Shown: positions 26,999-36,585, numbered from the stretch's first letter. The stretch: DNA of 64,000 nt from Scalindua sp964584595 (GCA_964584595.1 CAZPAM010000002.1:1-64000), one strand, 5' to 3'. The notes: generated from the sequence alone by a model not told the origin. Numbers and translations are program-made.

Positions 26999-28984
26999 TT
27001 ATGCATACTTCACATTCCTAATCAACAAATCAGGATTAATCCTTGTCAATATCTTTCCTTTTCCATCATCATTGAAACCATAAAGCAAAAATGCATCATT
27101 CAGTAATTTCCGCTGTTTTTCTGACATAATAAAAATGAGGGATATACTGCTTCGGTAATTGTTTATATCTTTTTTAAATCCGTCTTTAATCCACGCTAAG
27201 ACATCAAAAGTAAAACTATCTCTTATTTTGTCTTTAGACGCATCGAAAATATTGCTTTGTAATGAAATACAATACTTTTTTAAATTATTTAATGCTTCCA
27301 ACTCTGTATGTTGTAAATGATTTGAGATGATTAAAACAGCGTGATCTATAAATTCTTTTATGTGATTTAAATACATTGCCTGATATTTCTGTATTAAATT
27401 GGCGCCATCTTTCCCATCCACAAGTTTCTGGTAATTATCTTCTTGATTATAATACTCCAACAACTCCTCTTCGCTGTCCCAAAGCTCAGATGTTGCATCA
27501 TTGATGAAACTCTTTAGTATCCTGCCGGCAAGGCCATCAGAGATTATGAGAGATTCATATATATCCTTCAAACATGAGAAGACGGAAATATTTTTTACTC
27601 TCAAATATTTAATAATCTCCCTCATTGACTTCAGGTTATAGTGAGTTGACAAAATAAAATTAAAGCCCCTGAGATAGATATATTCTGAAAGCGTCATTGT
27701 TGACGTTTCCACACACACCTCTTCTGTCTCAATAATATTTTGTCCTATATATCTACCAAAGTCCCTGGGAACTATTCTGTGCCTGGTTTCCATCTCAAAA
27801 CGCTTAATATAAGAAGTGTCTCTTAACTCAGTATTCTTCAGCATCATACAAGTATAGGTATCAATTGTATCCATATTGGCTTCTATACCGGCCTTTACAC
27901 CCAAAAGATAACTATCCTTTGTTTCTTCAGGCAATGGTATTATCATCTCGCAATGGGAACGAGTCTTCCTGCTCATAATATCTTTTTGAATCTTCCGATA
28001 TTCATCAAAAGACAAATTTTTCCTTTTAATCTCTCTAAGAGTTGCTTCATTGAAACTTTGCATGGAAGCGCTAAAATAAACAGCCCTTCCAAGTAAGGAA
28101 AGGCATTTTAATACATTATCTTTACTGACTTTAGACGTTGAAACAACAATTCCAATAGGCCAATTGTATCTCTTTATTGTATCTCTCAGTTTAAGGCATA
28201 TCTCATAATCCCTTGGCAACATACCAAAGTTGCTGTCGGCAATTGTTAAAGTACTTGCCTTTGTACGCTGGCAAATATAATCTATCTCTTCTATAACTCT
28301 GTTGACATCAAAGCCTTCAACCTTATTATAATAATCACTTCCGCAATAACAATAAGTGCATGAAAAAGGACATCCCCTCGTGGTCTGCAACAAAGGGACA
28401 TATCCTTTCCGGAAAAACTTATCTAATAATCCCTGCAAATAAGGCGACGGTATGTCATCTAATTTGCAAAACCTCCGGGACCTTCCATTATTTACAAGTC
28501 TCCCATCACACAAGTAAAGTCCTCCCTCAATTCGTTTTTCTTTAAGCTTTTGAATATCTAAATCAGAATTAATTAAATTTTCAACTAAAGCGCAAAAACT
28601 CAATTCACCTTCTCCATAAATATAAAAATCAATGCCATGATATTTTCTAAGAAATATTTCCTGCTCCCTTTCACTTCCTGGAAAATTTGGCCCCCCCATA
28701 ACAGTAACAATCCCTGGATATCTGGTTTTATAATGAGAAAGAAATAAATAATTCAGCCTGAAATTCCAAATATAATTACTGCTTGCAATAATATCCGGAA
28801 CGACTCTTTCAGTCTCAGATTCCAGCTCATATGGATCATTAAAAAGCTTTATTTCACAATCTTTGTTTAGGTTAGCCTTAAGGTATGTGGCCAGATAACC
28901 AATGTTTAGAGGAAGTACTTCTGTTGAAGGCCTTCCCTCGTTCATATGAGTTAAGTTAGCTAAGTAAATAAGAATCTTGCGCAT
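26999..28984 (-). CDS. B12-binding domain radical SAM protein
   Basis: A 661-residue protein. The B12-like N domain carries VTVMGGPNFPG (about 93-103) and YGEGE (123-127). The radical SAM motif is C205-x3-C209-x2-C212 (CPFSCTYC) followed by Tyr-Cys. The core goes on with LTIADSNFGM. The long C-terminal region (about 420-661) is helical and unlike the other copies here. I chose ATG 28984; an upstream TTG at 29041 would add 19 residues that overlap the truncated HisF frame. The gene begins where the HisF homologue breaks off, which suggests it was inserted there. The substrate is unknown. Confidence 0.87.
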   Translation of the reverse strand: MRKILIYLANLTHMNEGRPSTEVLPLNIGYLATYLKANLNKDCEIKLFNDPYELESETERVVPDIIASSNYIWNFRLNYLFLSHYKTRYPGIVTVMGGPNFPGSEREQEIFLRKYHGIDFYIYGEGELSFCALVENLINSDLDIQKLKEKRIEGGLYLCDGRLVNNGRSRRFCKLDDIPSPYLQGLLDKFFRKGYVPLLQTTRGCPFSCTYCYCGSDYYNKVEGFDVNRVIEEIDYICQRTKASTLTIADSNFGMLPRDYEICLKLRDTIKRYNWPIGIVVSTSKVSKDNVLKCLSLLGRAVYFSASMQSFNEATLREIKRKNLSFDEYRKIQKDIMSRKTRSHCEMIIPLPEETKDSYLLGVKAGIEANMDTIDTYTCMMLKNTELRDTSYIKRFEMETRHRIVPRDFGRYIGQNIIETEEVCVETSTMTLSEYIYLRGFNFILSTHYNLKSMREIIKYLRVKNISVFSCLKDIYESLIISDGLAGRILKSFINDATSELWDSEEELLEYYNQEDNYQKLVDGKDGANLIQKYQAMYLNHIKEFIDHAVLIISNHLQHTELEALNNLKKYCISLQSNIFDASKDKIRDSFTFDVLAWIKDGFKKDINNYRSSISLIFIMSEKQRKLLNDAFLLYGFNDDGKGKILTRINPDLLIRNVKYA

Positions 28985-29018
28985 CGTAAATATTATTTCT
29001 ATTTTTTTGCAACCATCA

Positions 29019-29126
29019 TTACATTTCCCCAGATTTACCAATCACACGCATACCTTCTAGACGAATACCATTAACTACTGTATCATTTTTAATGTCAAGC
29101 CTTGGAATGATTCTTACCTTTTTCAT
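29019..29126 (-). pseudogene. hisF: HisF-like gene, N-terminal remnant (35 codons)
   Basis: The frame begins with ATG at 29126 overlapping the neuB stop (TAATG) and encodes MKKVRIIPRLDIKNDTVV, then NGIRLEGMRVIGKSGEM, then TAA. This is the exact start of the imidazole glycerol phosphate synthase cyclase subunit (HisF) paralogues seen in glycan clusters, where with a HisH-like amidotransferase they supply ammonia for sugar amidation. A full HisF has about 250 residues, so some 85 percent is gone. The radical SAM gene begins right after the break. It is clearly a leftover of a once complete gene. Confidence 0.72.
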
Positions 29127-30097
29127 TATTCAAAGAGTTTCTCAGTGATTAAATCATATTGCTTTATATTTGTGACAGTCTTTCTACCTATTAAGTCATA
29201 ATACCTGTCTGAACCAAAACCCTTTTCAGTTTCCACAACTCTCAAAGGCAAAAGGTCATCATCAGAAATCACAGACCCTTCGGATATATCTCTTTTCGCG
29301 ACAAATTTCCTTCTAATCATTTTTTTTATTCGTTTCTCATCTTCTGAAATACTTCTCCTGCCGTTACCCAAAGCAATTGCAATATTGTTTCCTTCACTGG
29401 TTAACCTTCTAAACTCATTGGGCAGTATCGACATCTCATTGTCACCCCCCGGCAGCGACCTATTAATAGTGAAGTGTTTCTCTATAATGATTGCTCCCAA
29501 TGCTATTGCAGCTAGAGATGCTTCAATACCAAGAGAATGGTCAGAATAGCCGATAGGACATGAATATCTTTTTTTAATGGTTGTAATAAATCCCAAATTT
29601 AATTCTTCATATCTTGCCGGATAGTTTATTATGCAATGCAGGATACTATACTTAGCTTCAATTCTATTCAAGAACTCTACCAATGCATCTATTTCTTCAA
29701 TTGATGCCCCCCCTACTGATATAATAAGTTGTTTTTTCAGTTTTGCGGCTCGTAGTATCAATTGTTTGTTGTTCATGTCACAAGATGCTATTTTTACTAT
29801 ATCTAGGCCCATATCATTTAATAAGTCCATACTATCCTCATCAAAGGGAGTAGCGAGAAACCTACCACCTTTGAATTCGGTATAATGCTTTAAGTCTCGG
29901 AAATTATCGAAGGACAGACTTTCGTTAATGAATTCATTGTAATATAGGCTTTCTTTATCCATAAACTTATCAAGATTGTAAATCTGAAACTTAACGTAAT
30001 CAGCCTCTGAAGCAATTGCAGCATCTATCATCTTTTTCGCAAGGTTTATATCTCCATTATGATTGTTTCCAATTTCAGCAATATATTGAACGTTCAT
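29126..30097 (-). CDS. neuB: N-acetylneuraminate synthase family protein with SAF domain
   Basis: A 323-residue full-length NeuB-type enzyme. The barrel has VQYIAEIGNNHNGD (3-16), YVKFQIYN, LHCIINYPAR, GYSDHSLG and IEKHFTINR. Residues about 262-323 form the SAF/antifreeze-like domain (RRKFVAKRDISEGSVI and later DLIGRKTV). It condenses PEP with a 6-deoxy or N-acyl amino hexose to make a nonulosonic acid, or a related 2-keto acid. The first NeuB (10691-11557) lacks SAF, so the two probably have different sugars. It is followed at once by a HisF-like stub and preceded by formyltransferase and aminotransferase genes. Confidence 0.9.
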   Translation of the reverse strand: MNVQYIAEIGNNHNGDINLAKKMIDAAIASEADYVKFQIYNLDKFMDKESLYYNEFINESLSFDNFRDLKHYTEFKGGRFLATPFDEDSMDLLNDMGLDIVKIASCDMNNKQLILRAAKLKKQLIISVGGASIEEIDALVEFLNRIEAKYSILHCIINYPARYEELNLGFITTIKKRYSCPIGYSDHSLGIEASLAAIALGAIIIEKHFTINRSLPGGDNEMSILPNEFRRLTSEGNNIAIALGNGRRSISEDEKRIKKMIRRKFVAKRDISEGSVISDDDLLPLRVVETEKGFGSDRYYDLIGRKTVTNIKQYDLITEKLFE

Positions 30098-30171
30098 AAA
30101 TCCTCTTTTTTATAATGAAAACAACCATCACCAGTATTTTAAGTTTTCGAGTATAAATGGTTTAATTTCTT

Positions 30172-31104
30172 TCAACAAGGTAACCTTACTGAATAATCTG
30201 TAAATAACTCTTTTGGGTTACGGATAAGTTTGCCTTCAACATTTGCACTTATTTCTTCTACATATAAAATTCCATTCCCACAAAGGATCCAGCATTTTTC
30301 TGCTTTTAATAAAGAACCTGGGATATTTCCCACATAATGGTACTTTCTTTTAACAATGGAGGCTTTAGTGATGACAACTTTAACCCCTTTATAAAAAGTA
30401 AATGCGCCCGGAAAAGGGTCTGTAAGCGCTCGAACCATATTGTAAACAACTTGCACATCAGCATGAAAATCAATCAATCCGTCTTCAGGTGTTCTTTTAG
30501 CACAATAGCTTGCTTTGGATTCATCCTGGGCCTGAGATGTCTTATTATCGAGGACTGCCCTTATTCCTTGAACAGCAACTCTTTTATAGGCGCCCAGCAT
30601 TTTACGGAGGACTTCCTGTACATAATCAGTTTTTCCTATTTCCAATTTTTCCTGCGCATAAATTGGGCCACTATCCGCACTTTTATTTATTTGATAAAAG
30701 GTTGCTCCTGTATAAGAATTTCCATTGATGATAGCCCAGTTCATAGGAGAAGAACCACGATATTCTGGAAGTAAACTATCATGAATATTGAAACTTCCAT
30801 ATTGAGGAAAGTTATACACACTTTCAGTAATAAGGTTCTTCCATTCAACAAGAAGCAACAAATCTAACCCTTTTTTATCTTTTGTAATACTTCTTAAAGT
30901 TTCTATGGTAAGTTGGGACGGTAAATAGCAGGGAATTCCAGCAGTTTTTGCTAGTTCTCCTATAGGTGTTAGATTTAACATACAAAAGTCATCTTCTTTG
31001 TCCGTAAACACACCAACAATTTCTACATCAATTAATTCCCTTAGAGACTCAAAGACAATGCTTGCATGCGCTTTATACCCTGCTATTAAGACACTGGCTT
31101 TCAT
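30172..31104 (-). CDS. Formyltransferase family protein (ArnA/methionyl-tRNA formyltransferase-like)
   Basis: A 310-residue protein with the formyltransferase fold. The catalytic triad residues are N106 and H108 in SFNIHDSLLPEYRG and D144 in NKSADSGPI. The C-terminal domain (about 205-310) has the OB-like part seen in Fmt and ArnA (RALTDPFPGAFTFYKG). With 10-formyltetrahydrofolate it would formylate an amino group. Next to a DegT aminotransferase (31113-32258), it probably makes an N-formyl amino sugar. It is cytoplasmic. The genes lie 8 bases apart, so they are in one operon. Confidence 0.9.
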   Translation of the reverse strand: MKASVLIAGYKAHASIVFESLRELIDVEIVGVFTDKEDDFCMLNLTPIGELAKTAGIPCYLPSQLTIETLRSITKDKKGLDLLLLVEWKNLITESVYNFPQYGSFNIHDSLLPEYRGSSPMNWAIINGNSYTGATFYQINKSADSGPIYAQEKLEIGKTDYVQEVLRKMLGAYKRVAVQGIRAVLDNKTSQAQDESKASYCAKRTPEDGLIDFHADVQVVYNMVRALTDPFPGAFTFYKGVKVVITKASIVKRKYHYVGNIPGSLLKAEKCWILCGNGILYVEEISANVEGKLIRNPKELFTDYSVRLPC

Positions 31105-31112
31105 GAAATTGT

Positions 31113-32258
31113 CTAATTTATCTCCTTTATTGTTTTGACAACATACTCTATTTCTTCCTCGTCGGTGGAAGGAGAAAGCGGCAAGTTTACCAACCGGTTG
31201 AAAACAGACTCACTTACTGGAAAGTCACCTTCCTTTGTACCCAATAAAGCAGCATAGGCTGAGTGCAAATGAAGAGGCCTGAATAATACACTTGTACCAA
31301 TTCCATGTTCCTTTAGAATTTCTGTAAAATTGTCCCTATTTATATTTTCCGGCAAGAGTAATGTAAACAAGTGCCAGGAATTCTTATTACCCTCCTTTGT
31401 CTCCATAAAATCATATCCCAACCCTCTTAATTTATTTAAATAGATTTCCGAATACTTTTGCCTAACTCCTATAAAGTAATCAAGTTTTGCAAGTTGTTGG
31501 ATTCCAATAGCCGCATTTAAGTCACTCATGTTTGCTTTATATCCAATTACCTCAATATCATAAAACCAATGTCCAGCTTTAGAATATCTTTTGTCCCACA
31601 TTTCCCGTGAATCTGAGATTCCATACATTGTCATTTTTCTTACCATATCAGCCAACTCTTTGTCACCTGTAACCACCATTCCACCTTCTCCCGTTGCCAA
31701 ATTTTTTGTCGCATAAAAACTAAAACAGGTTGCATTACTATCAAGTGAACCTATCTTTTGCCCCTGATATTCAGAGCCTATTGCATGCGCGGCATCTTCA
31801 ATTACTTTTAAATTATATTTTCTTGCCAACATAAAAATGTCTTCCATTTCGACCAGGTTGCCACCATAATGCACTGGTATTATTGCCTTTGTTTTTGCAG
31901 TAATCCTCTCCTCGATCTTTGCTGTATCAATCTGGAATGTTTTAGGGTCACTATCAACAAATACAGGTATTGCCCCACAATGAACAACAACGTGAGCAGT
32001 AGAAGCAAATGTAAATGTCGGCACGATTACTTCTTCATTTTCCTTGATCCCTGAAGCTTTTAGCGAAAGAAATAAAGCAGATGTTCCGGAAAATGTTGCT
32101 ACAGCATATTTCGCCCCTGTGTAATCACATATCCTCTTTTCAAATTCTTTTACTTTGGGGCCGGTGGTTATCCAACCGGACTTTAATGTATCCACTACTT
32201 CTTTGATTTCATCATCAGTTATTAAAGGTTGCGCAAAATTTATAAATTTATTTTCCAT
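31113..32258 (-). CDS. DegT/DnrJ/EryC1/StrS sugar aminotransferase
   Basis: A 381-residue PLP enzyme. Typical blocks: SGWITTGPKVKEFE, TFSGTSALFLSL, IEDAAHAIGSEYQG, and FYATKNLATGEGG holding the PLP Lys K185. It converts a keto-sugar nucleotide to an amino sugar with glutamate as donor. It is a full-size family member, likely making a 4-amino sugar that the formyltransferase downstream modifies. I chose ATG 32258; a TTG at 32267 overlaps the radical SAM stop. The GGTAGG site lies inside the end of the upstream radical SAM gene, so translation is coupled. Confidence 0.92.
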   Translation of the reverse strand: MENKFINFAQPLITDDEIKEVVDTLKSGWITTGPKVKEFEKRICDYTGAKYAVATFSGTSALFLSLKASGIKENEEVIVPTFTFASTAHVVVHCGAIPVFVDSDPKTFQIDTAKIEERITAKTKAIIPVHYGGNLVEMEDIFMLARKYNLKVIEDAAHAIGSEYQGQKIGSLDSNATCFSFYATKNLATGEGGMVVTGDKELADMVRKMTMYGISDSREMWDKRYSKAGHWFYDIEVIGYKANMSDLNAAIGIQQLAKLDYFIGVRQKYSEIYLNKLRGLGYDFMETKEGNKNSWHLFTLLLPENINRDNFTEILKEHGIGTSVLFRPLHLHSAYAALLGTKEGDFPVSESVFNRLVNLPLSPSTDEEEIEYVVKTIKEIN

Positions 32259-32263
32259 ATCAG

Positions 32264-33328
32264 TCAACCTACCCTATCCAATTCCTTCATCCTTATCTGA
32301 CCCCTGCCACTATAAATCCATCTACTATCCTTATAATAGAAATTATTAGGAAACAAACACCAGGCTGTACATTCGTTACATTCTAAAAATGGTGTTTTAT
32401 TTTTCTCTGATATGTCCCTTGCTGATCTTATTTTTTTGTCATTAAAAATGCTTACTACATTTTGATTTCTTACATTCCCAAGATTTAGATTTGATTTTTC
32501 TCTATAGCAATCATTTCCAATAGTACATGGATATAAATTACCATTAATATCAATATAAACCCTGCTGTATAAAGACCAGCATGGATAACGCTTGCTATCT
32601 ATACTATTCTCAATATTCACCTTTCCTTTATTTCTTGTTGATATCGAAGGCTTATCAAACAGAAATCTGTTATAAACAACAACGTTATTACTTATTTCAT
32701 CTTTAAATAAAGCATTCATCTCATTCTCGTCATTTAAATCAGACGACACCAACTGAATGCTCACATTCAAATCGCTTCTTTTATGATGTTTTAAAAAACT
32801 TATAAACCGTTTGATATTATTAACTACAAGATCAAAGCAATCCGCTCCCATTATTTTTTTATAACTCGATCTGTTTGTTGCGTTTAACGAGAAAGTAACT
32901 AGATTTATCTTGGAACTTATTATTGTGTTGGATTTTTCTTCATCCATTAAAATTCCGTTAGTATTTATAGATATCCTTTCAAAGTTTTGCGAATAATTAT
33001 TAATGATACTTAAATGCCTTTCTAAACTCTTATTTAAAAGTGGTTCTCCTAAACCCACAAGGCCTAACTCGTAGATATCTTTTTCTTTTACACTCTCTAG
33101 AATAGAAATAAGGAGATTTTCATCCATCTCACCAAGCTTCATTGATCGCTTTAATACAGGACGGTCACAAAAGATACAATTGAGGTTACACTTATTAGTC
33201 AGCTCAAGATTAATAATCGATGGGATTATGTAGCGTAGCAATTTATGTGTGGAGAAATTATTGAAAATATTTTTGTAAATCTTTGTATATAGTATGGAGT
33301 GAATGATAGTCCTTGTAATATTCGACAA
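32264..33328 (-). CDS. Radical SAM/SPASM domain protein
   Basis: A 354-residue protein. The radical SAM motif is C47-x3-C51-x2-C54 (CNLNCIFC), and LGLVGLGEPLLN forms the GGEP-like strand. The SPASM-like end has YPCTIGNDC and LECNECTAW. The start is TTG at 33328, giving a 71-base overlap with the MNIO-like gene; a TTG at 33241 would avoid overlap but lacks a ribosome site. The overlap suggests tight coupling, perhaps of two enzymes acting one after the other. The substrate is unknown. Confidence 0.85.
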   Translation of the reverse strand: MSNITRTIIHSILYTKIYKNIFNNFSTHKLLRYIIPSIINLELTNKCNLNCIFCDRPVLKRSMKLGEMDENLLISILESVKEKDIYELGLVGLGEPLLNKSLERHLSIINNYSQNFERISINTNGILMDEEKSNTIISSKINLVTFSLNATNRSSYKKIMGADCFDLVVNNIKRFISFLKHHKRSDLNVSIQLVSSDLNDENEMNALFKDEISNNVVVYNRFLFDKPSISTRNKGKVNIENSIDSKRYPCWSLYSRVYIDINGNLYPCTIGNDCYREKSNLNLGNVRNQNVVSIFNDKKIRSARDISEKNKTPFLECNECTAWCLFPNNFYYKDSRWIYSGRGQIRMKELDRVG

Positions 33329-34010
33329 CCAGATATGAATTCTTCGGGATTCTTAGAGCAAGGAAATCAAGTACCTCTACCTCTTTTATTCCTGGCTTTT
33401 CATGACAATCCATCCACTCTCCATTCTTCTTGCCTGGAGCACTGAGATGAACTTCTATAACTCGATCGAGAGGAAGTGAGGACAAATAATTAAATAAATT
33501 TATTGAAAGATTATTTGCTGAAATAATTGCATGGGCAATATCCAGAGTTAAGTATACGTCATTTTCCTCAATTACTTCTTTAATAAAGTCAGCATCACAA
33601 ACTGTTGAATAAGCAGGTGTCGGAAAATAGTTAAGGTTCTCTAATGCAATAATACCTTTAAATCTTTTTTTAATATAAGATAGGTCCTTTTGAATTCTTT
33701 TTTTTAATGGACTTTTACCTATTACCGTACTTTTTGTAATATAAAAATAATCATTATATTCTACATCTTCAGCAGACGGCCCAAGATCAAATGAAAAAAG
33801 CTTAAAATCATTATCATTTAGATGCTCTATAATCAAATCAACATATTCAATAAAACCCCTTTGGATAATCCCCATACCTGAATGAAATAAATATTCCATT
33901 TCATTATCCATAACAGGCTGGATATTTTTATACTCAAGCGCCTTTATCCCTCTTATTTCAGAATAATTATTCTTATTAATCAAATGACTGACAGCTAAGG
34001 TAGATATCAT
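33258..34010 (-). CDS. MNIO/DUF692-like TIM-barrel metalloenzyme
   Basis: A 250-residue TIM-barrel protein. The family pattern of DUF692 (multinuclear non-heme iron oxidative enzymes) can be traced: FHSGMG (H43), LENLNYF (E124), LTLDIAHAI (D157, H160), VIEVHLSAPG (H188) and DCHEKPG (D201, H203). These are likely metal ligands. Known MNIO enzymes modify Cys or other residues of ribosomal peptides; related folds are sugar isomerases, which remain an alternative. There is no partner precursor peptide that I can see. It overlaps the SPASM gene by 71 bases. ATG 34010 is preferred over TTG 34028. Confidence 0.72.
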   Translation of the reverse strand: MISTLAVSHLINKNNYSEIRGIKALEYKNIQPVMDNEMEYLFHSGMGIIQRGFIEYVDLIIEHLNDNDFKLFSFDLGPSAEDVEYNDYFYITKSTVIGKSPLKKRIQKDLSYIKKRFKGIIALENLNYFPTPAYSTVCDADFIKEVIEENDVYLTLDIAHAIISANNLSINLFNYLSSLPLDRVIEVHLSAPGKKNGEWMDCHEKPGIKEVEVLDFLALRIPKNSYLVVEYYKDYHSLHTIYKDLQKYFQ

Positions 34011-34094
34011 GTAAGCAGGTAAGAGCAAAGTGTATTTTGCTATTTTGTTAAAATGCTATCTATGGCATTCCAATCTTTTATACGCATCTCTATT

Positions 34095-35039
34095 CTATTC
34101 CTTCAATATATCGTCCAATTTCTCCCAATCTTCCTCACGCTTACGTTCACATTGTATATACCAGTCGATATACTTCTTAAGTCCTTCATTAAATGTAGTC
34201 TTAGGTACCCATCCCAACTCTTCTTTAGCTCTGTCACTTGACACTTCCTTACCTGAAAAATCACCAGTTCTGGCAGGAACATATTCTATCTTTACATTTC
34301 CAATAATTTTTTGAATGGTTTCAGCAATTTGCTTAATGGTAATTTTCTCTATACCGTCAAGATTATATATTTTATTATTCGCAATAGATTTTAGCGCCAA
34401 CACATTTCCTTCTGCCAGATCCTCTACATATATAAATTTCCTGAACTGAGAACCATCACCGGCAATCGTAAGAATCTCTCCGTTTAAAGCCTTTTTTACA
34501 AATATAGGTATTACAGCACCATCACGAGCCCTTGGACCATAAGGTATACCATACCGAAGAATAGTTACGTCTAAACCATATAACTTATGATATGATTGGC
34601 AATAGTATTCTCCAGCTAACTTAGTTGCAGTGTAGAAATGTGAAGGAGCATGAAGAGGAGTAGTTTCATCCACATCATTTGATTCTGCCTCACTATAAAC
34701 CCAGGTAGTACTTCCATAAATAACTTTTCTTACTTTTGCAGTTTTTGCTGCTTCAAGCACATTAATAGCACCCCTTACATTAATTTCCTCTGATTTAAGT
34801 GGCTTACTAAAGACATCATTCACATCAGCGATAGCCGCAAGATGCATGACAGCATCTATCCCGTTCATGGCAAATCCCAATGTATTCCTATCTAAAATAC
34901 TACCCTGGTAATACTCAATATCATTTCTATGTAGTGGCATTATGCCATCATAGACTCTTACTTTTACACCTTTATCTCTAAGTTTATCAACAACATGAGA
35001 GCCTATAAAACCAGAACCACCTACCACTAACACTTTCAT
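34095..35039 (-). CDS. NAD-dependent epimerase/dehydratase (extended SDR)
   Basis: A 314-residue extended SDR. The Rossmann motif GGSGFIGS is at residues 7-14, and a later YTATK supplies catalytic Tyr and Lys; VYGSTTWVYSEA supplies the Ser/Thr side. The C-terminal end has LGWVPKTTFNEGLKKYIDWY, as in UDP-glucose 4-epimerase and dTDP-glucose 4,6-dehydratase relatives. It acts on a nucleotide sugar in the cytoplasm; epimerase, reductase or dehydratase cannot be decided. The ATG 35039 start is clear. It is located between the SGNH membrane protein and the MNIO-like gene. Confidence 0.9.
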   Translation of the reverse strand: MKVLVVGGSGFIGSHVVDKLRDKGVKVRVYDGIMPLHRNDIEYYQGSILDRNTLGFAMNGIDAVMHLAAIADVNDVFSKPLKSEEINVRGAINVLEAAKTAKVRKVIYGSTTWVYSEAESNDVDETTPLHAPSHFYTATKLAGEYYCQSYHKLYGLDVTILRYGIPYGPRARDGAVIPIFVKKALNGEILTIAGDGSQFRKFIYVEDLAEGNVLALKSIANNKIYNLDGIEKITIKQIAETIQKIIGNVKIEYVPARTGDFSGKEVSSDRAKEELGWVPKTTFNEGLKKYIDWYIQCERKREEDWEKLDDILKE

Positions 35040-35116
35040 TCAAATCCTCCCATTCTTTTAAATATATCTGCTATTGAGCATTTCGAGCCAATATTACAAC
35101 AACAAACAACTAGATT

Positions 35117-36439
35117 TTAATTTGCCTGTAGGTGTTCAACAACTTTTTGTGCAACTGTTTTATAACCCAATTCATTATAGTGAGCTGTGACTTCTTCATA
35201 AGGAAAATATATAAGAGGGCTCTCTACCGACCCGAATTCCTCATGAATATCAATGATTGGCACCTTTTGCCGTTCAACAATTTCAAGGATTTTAGACCTA
35301 TGAAAATCTTTATTGTATTTGTACCTTGAAAATGATGGTAGATATACGAAGTACAACTCTCCACCCCATGATTCGACAGTCCTATTAGCTTCACTAATAA
35401 CTTGCTGAAAATGAGTAAAAATGTTTTCGGGAACAAGATGCTTCAAATTAGGATTTATTACTACAAACCTCAAATTCGACAACTTAAGGTTGTTCTTCAC
35501 AAACCCCGCAATTTCTATCAATTTATTTGGTTCTTGTTTTATGAGCTTCTTCTGTTTCTCAATATATTTTTTCCATATTTGATCGACGTCACTTTGCTTA
35601 TCCATTAAGTTTTGGTGATAATCACCCTTAAGATACCGTATTAAAGTAGGATTTCGTACCTCAATCCTTAACTCAATCAGATCGTTTGCTTCACAATAAA
35701 ACCACAACACCTTTTTTGGCCTTAACCGTGACATGTATTCTTTCAAAATGGCAAGTTCTATTAACGGCCCAGATGCAGCCATTCCAAGATTTATTGTTTT
35801 TTTATATTCTCTGCTAATTGTAGATGTAATGTTTTTTTCTGTTGGCACACCAGAGCCCTGCAAAAAAGAGTCACCAACTGCACCAATTTCAGAAACACCA
35901 GGATTCCAGATATCATTTCCCGTGTTGTGGAAACCATATTTGTCGCTAGTATAAATTGTGTACTCACCAGTTTCATTACTATATACTGTTAAAGAATTCG
36001 ACACCCCTGACAATGGATAAATCTCCATGTTTTTTTGCCTGACAAATAAACGCGGAAATGCTACAGGGTATGCCACAACATTTTTCTTCTTAAACGATTC
36101 TACAACCTCAAGTCTTGTCCTACCATCAAATGGTATATTTTTCTTTTTTGATAGTTCTTCATATGATGTTTCGTTGTTACGACATACCCAGAAAAATATA
36201 TCAACCACCGATAAACAGATTACTATCGAAACAAGAGAGATTGCAATATTTATCTTATATTCTATATTTGATCTAAGACAAAATATTAGGATTACAATAA
36301 ATAAGGAGGGCAGTATGTAATAAAAGAATATCGAGACAACCGAATCAGAATGCTCAGAGTACTTCAATATCGCTTCAGCTTGAAAACCGAGTAATAACAA
36401 TAAAAATAATACTAAAATACTATTCGCAAATTTCATCAT
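35117..36439 (-). CDS. Membrane-anchored SGNH/GDSL-like hydrolase
   Basis: A 440-residue protein. Three or four hydrophobic helices lie in the first 90 residues (about 6-25, 37-55, 66-85). The domain after it begins with GAVGDSFLQGSGVP near residue 188, the SGNH block I with catalytic Ser. It ends with TAHYNELGYKTVAQ near residue 423, where the catalytic His is expected. In glycan loci such proteins add or remove O-acetyl groups on exported glycans. The domain would face the periplasm (inference). The 5' side is followed by a 355-base gap with repeats. Confidence 0.83.
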   Translation of the reverse strand: MMKFANSILVLFLLLLLGFQAEAILKYSEHSDSVVSIFFYYILPSLFIVILIFCLRSNIEYKINIAISLVSIVICLSVVDIFFWVCRNNETSYEELSKKKNIPFDGRTRLEVVESFKKKNVVAYPVAFPRLFVRQKNMEIYPLSGVSNSLTVYSNETGEYTIYTSDKYGFHNTGNDIWNPGVSEIGAVGDSFLQGSGVPTEKNITSTISREYKKTINLGMAASGPLIELAILKEYMSRLRPKKVLWFYCEANDLIELRIEVRNPTLIRYLKGDYHQNLMDKQSDVDQIWKKYIEKQKKLIKQEPNKLIEIAGFVKNNLKLSNLRFVVINPNLKHLVPENIFTHFQQVISEANRTVESWGGELYFVYLPSFSRYKYNKDFHRSKILEIVERQKVPIIDIHEEFGSVESPLIYFPYEEVTAHYNELGYKTVAQKVVEHLQAN

Positions 36440-36585
36440 AAATAGTTCAAAAACTACTCTTTCCTTTCAAAGCAAAGTTTTTTGTAATCTATTCCCATAT
36501 TTTTACATACTTCAAATTAACTGTAATTTTATCAGTGTAAATCTGCGTCAAAATGGTTTTATACACATCACAAAACAGTTTTCGG

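Noticed and set aside
30337..30774. Plus-strand open frame of 145 codons
   Set aside because: It is antisense to the formyltransferase gene; composition is Cys/Phe-rich as expected for a mirror frame.
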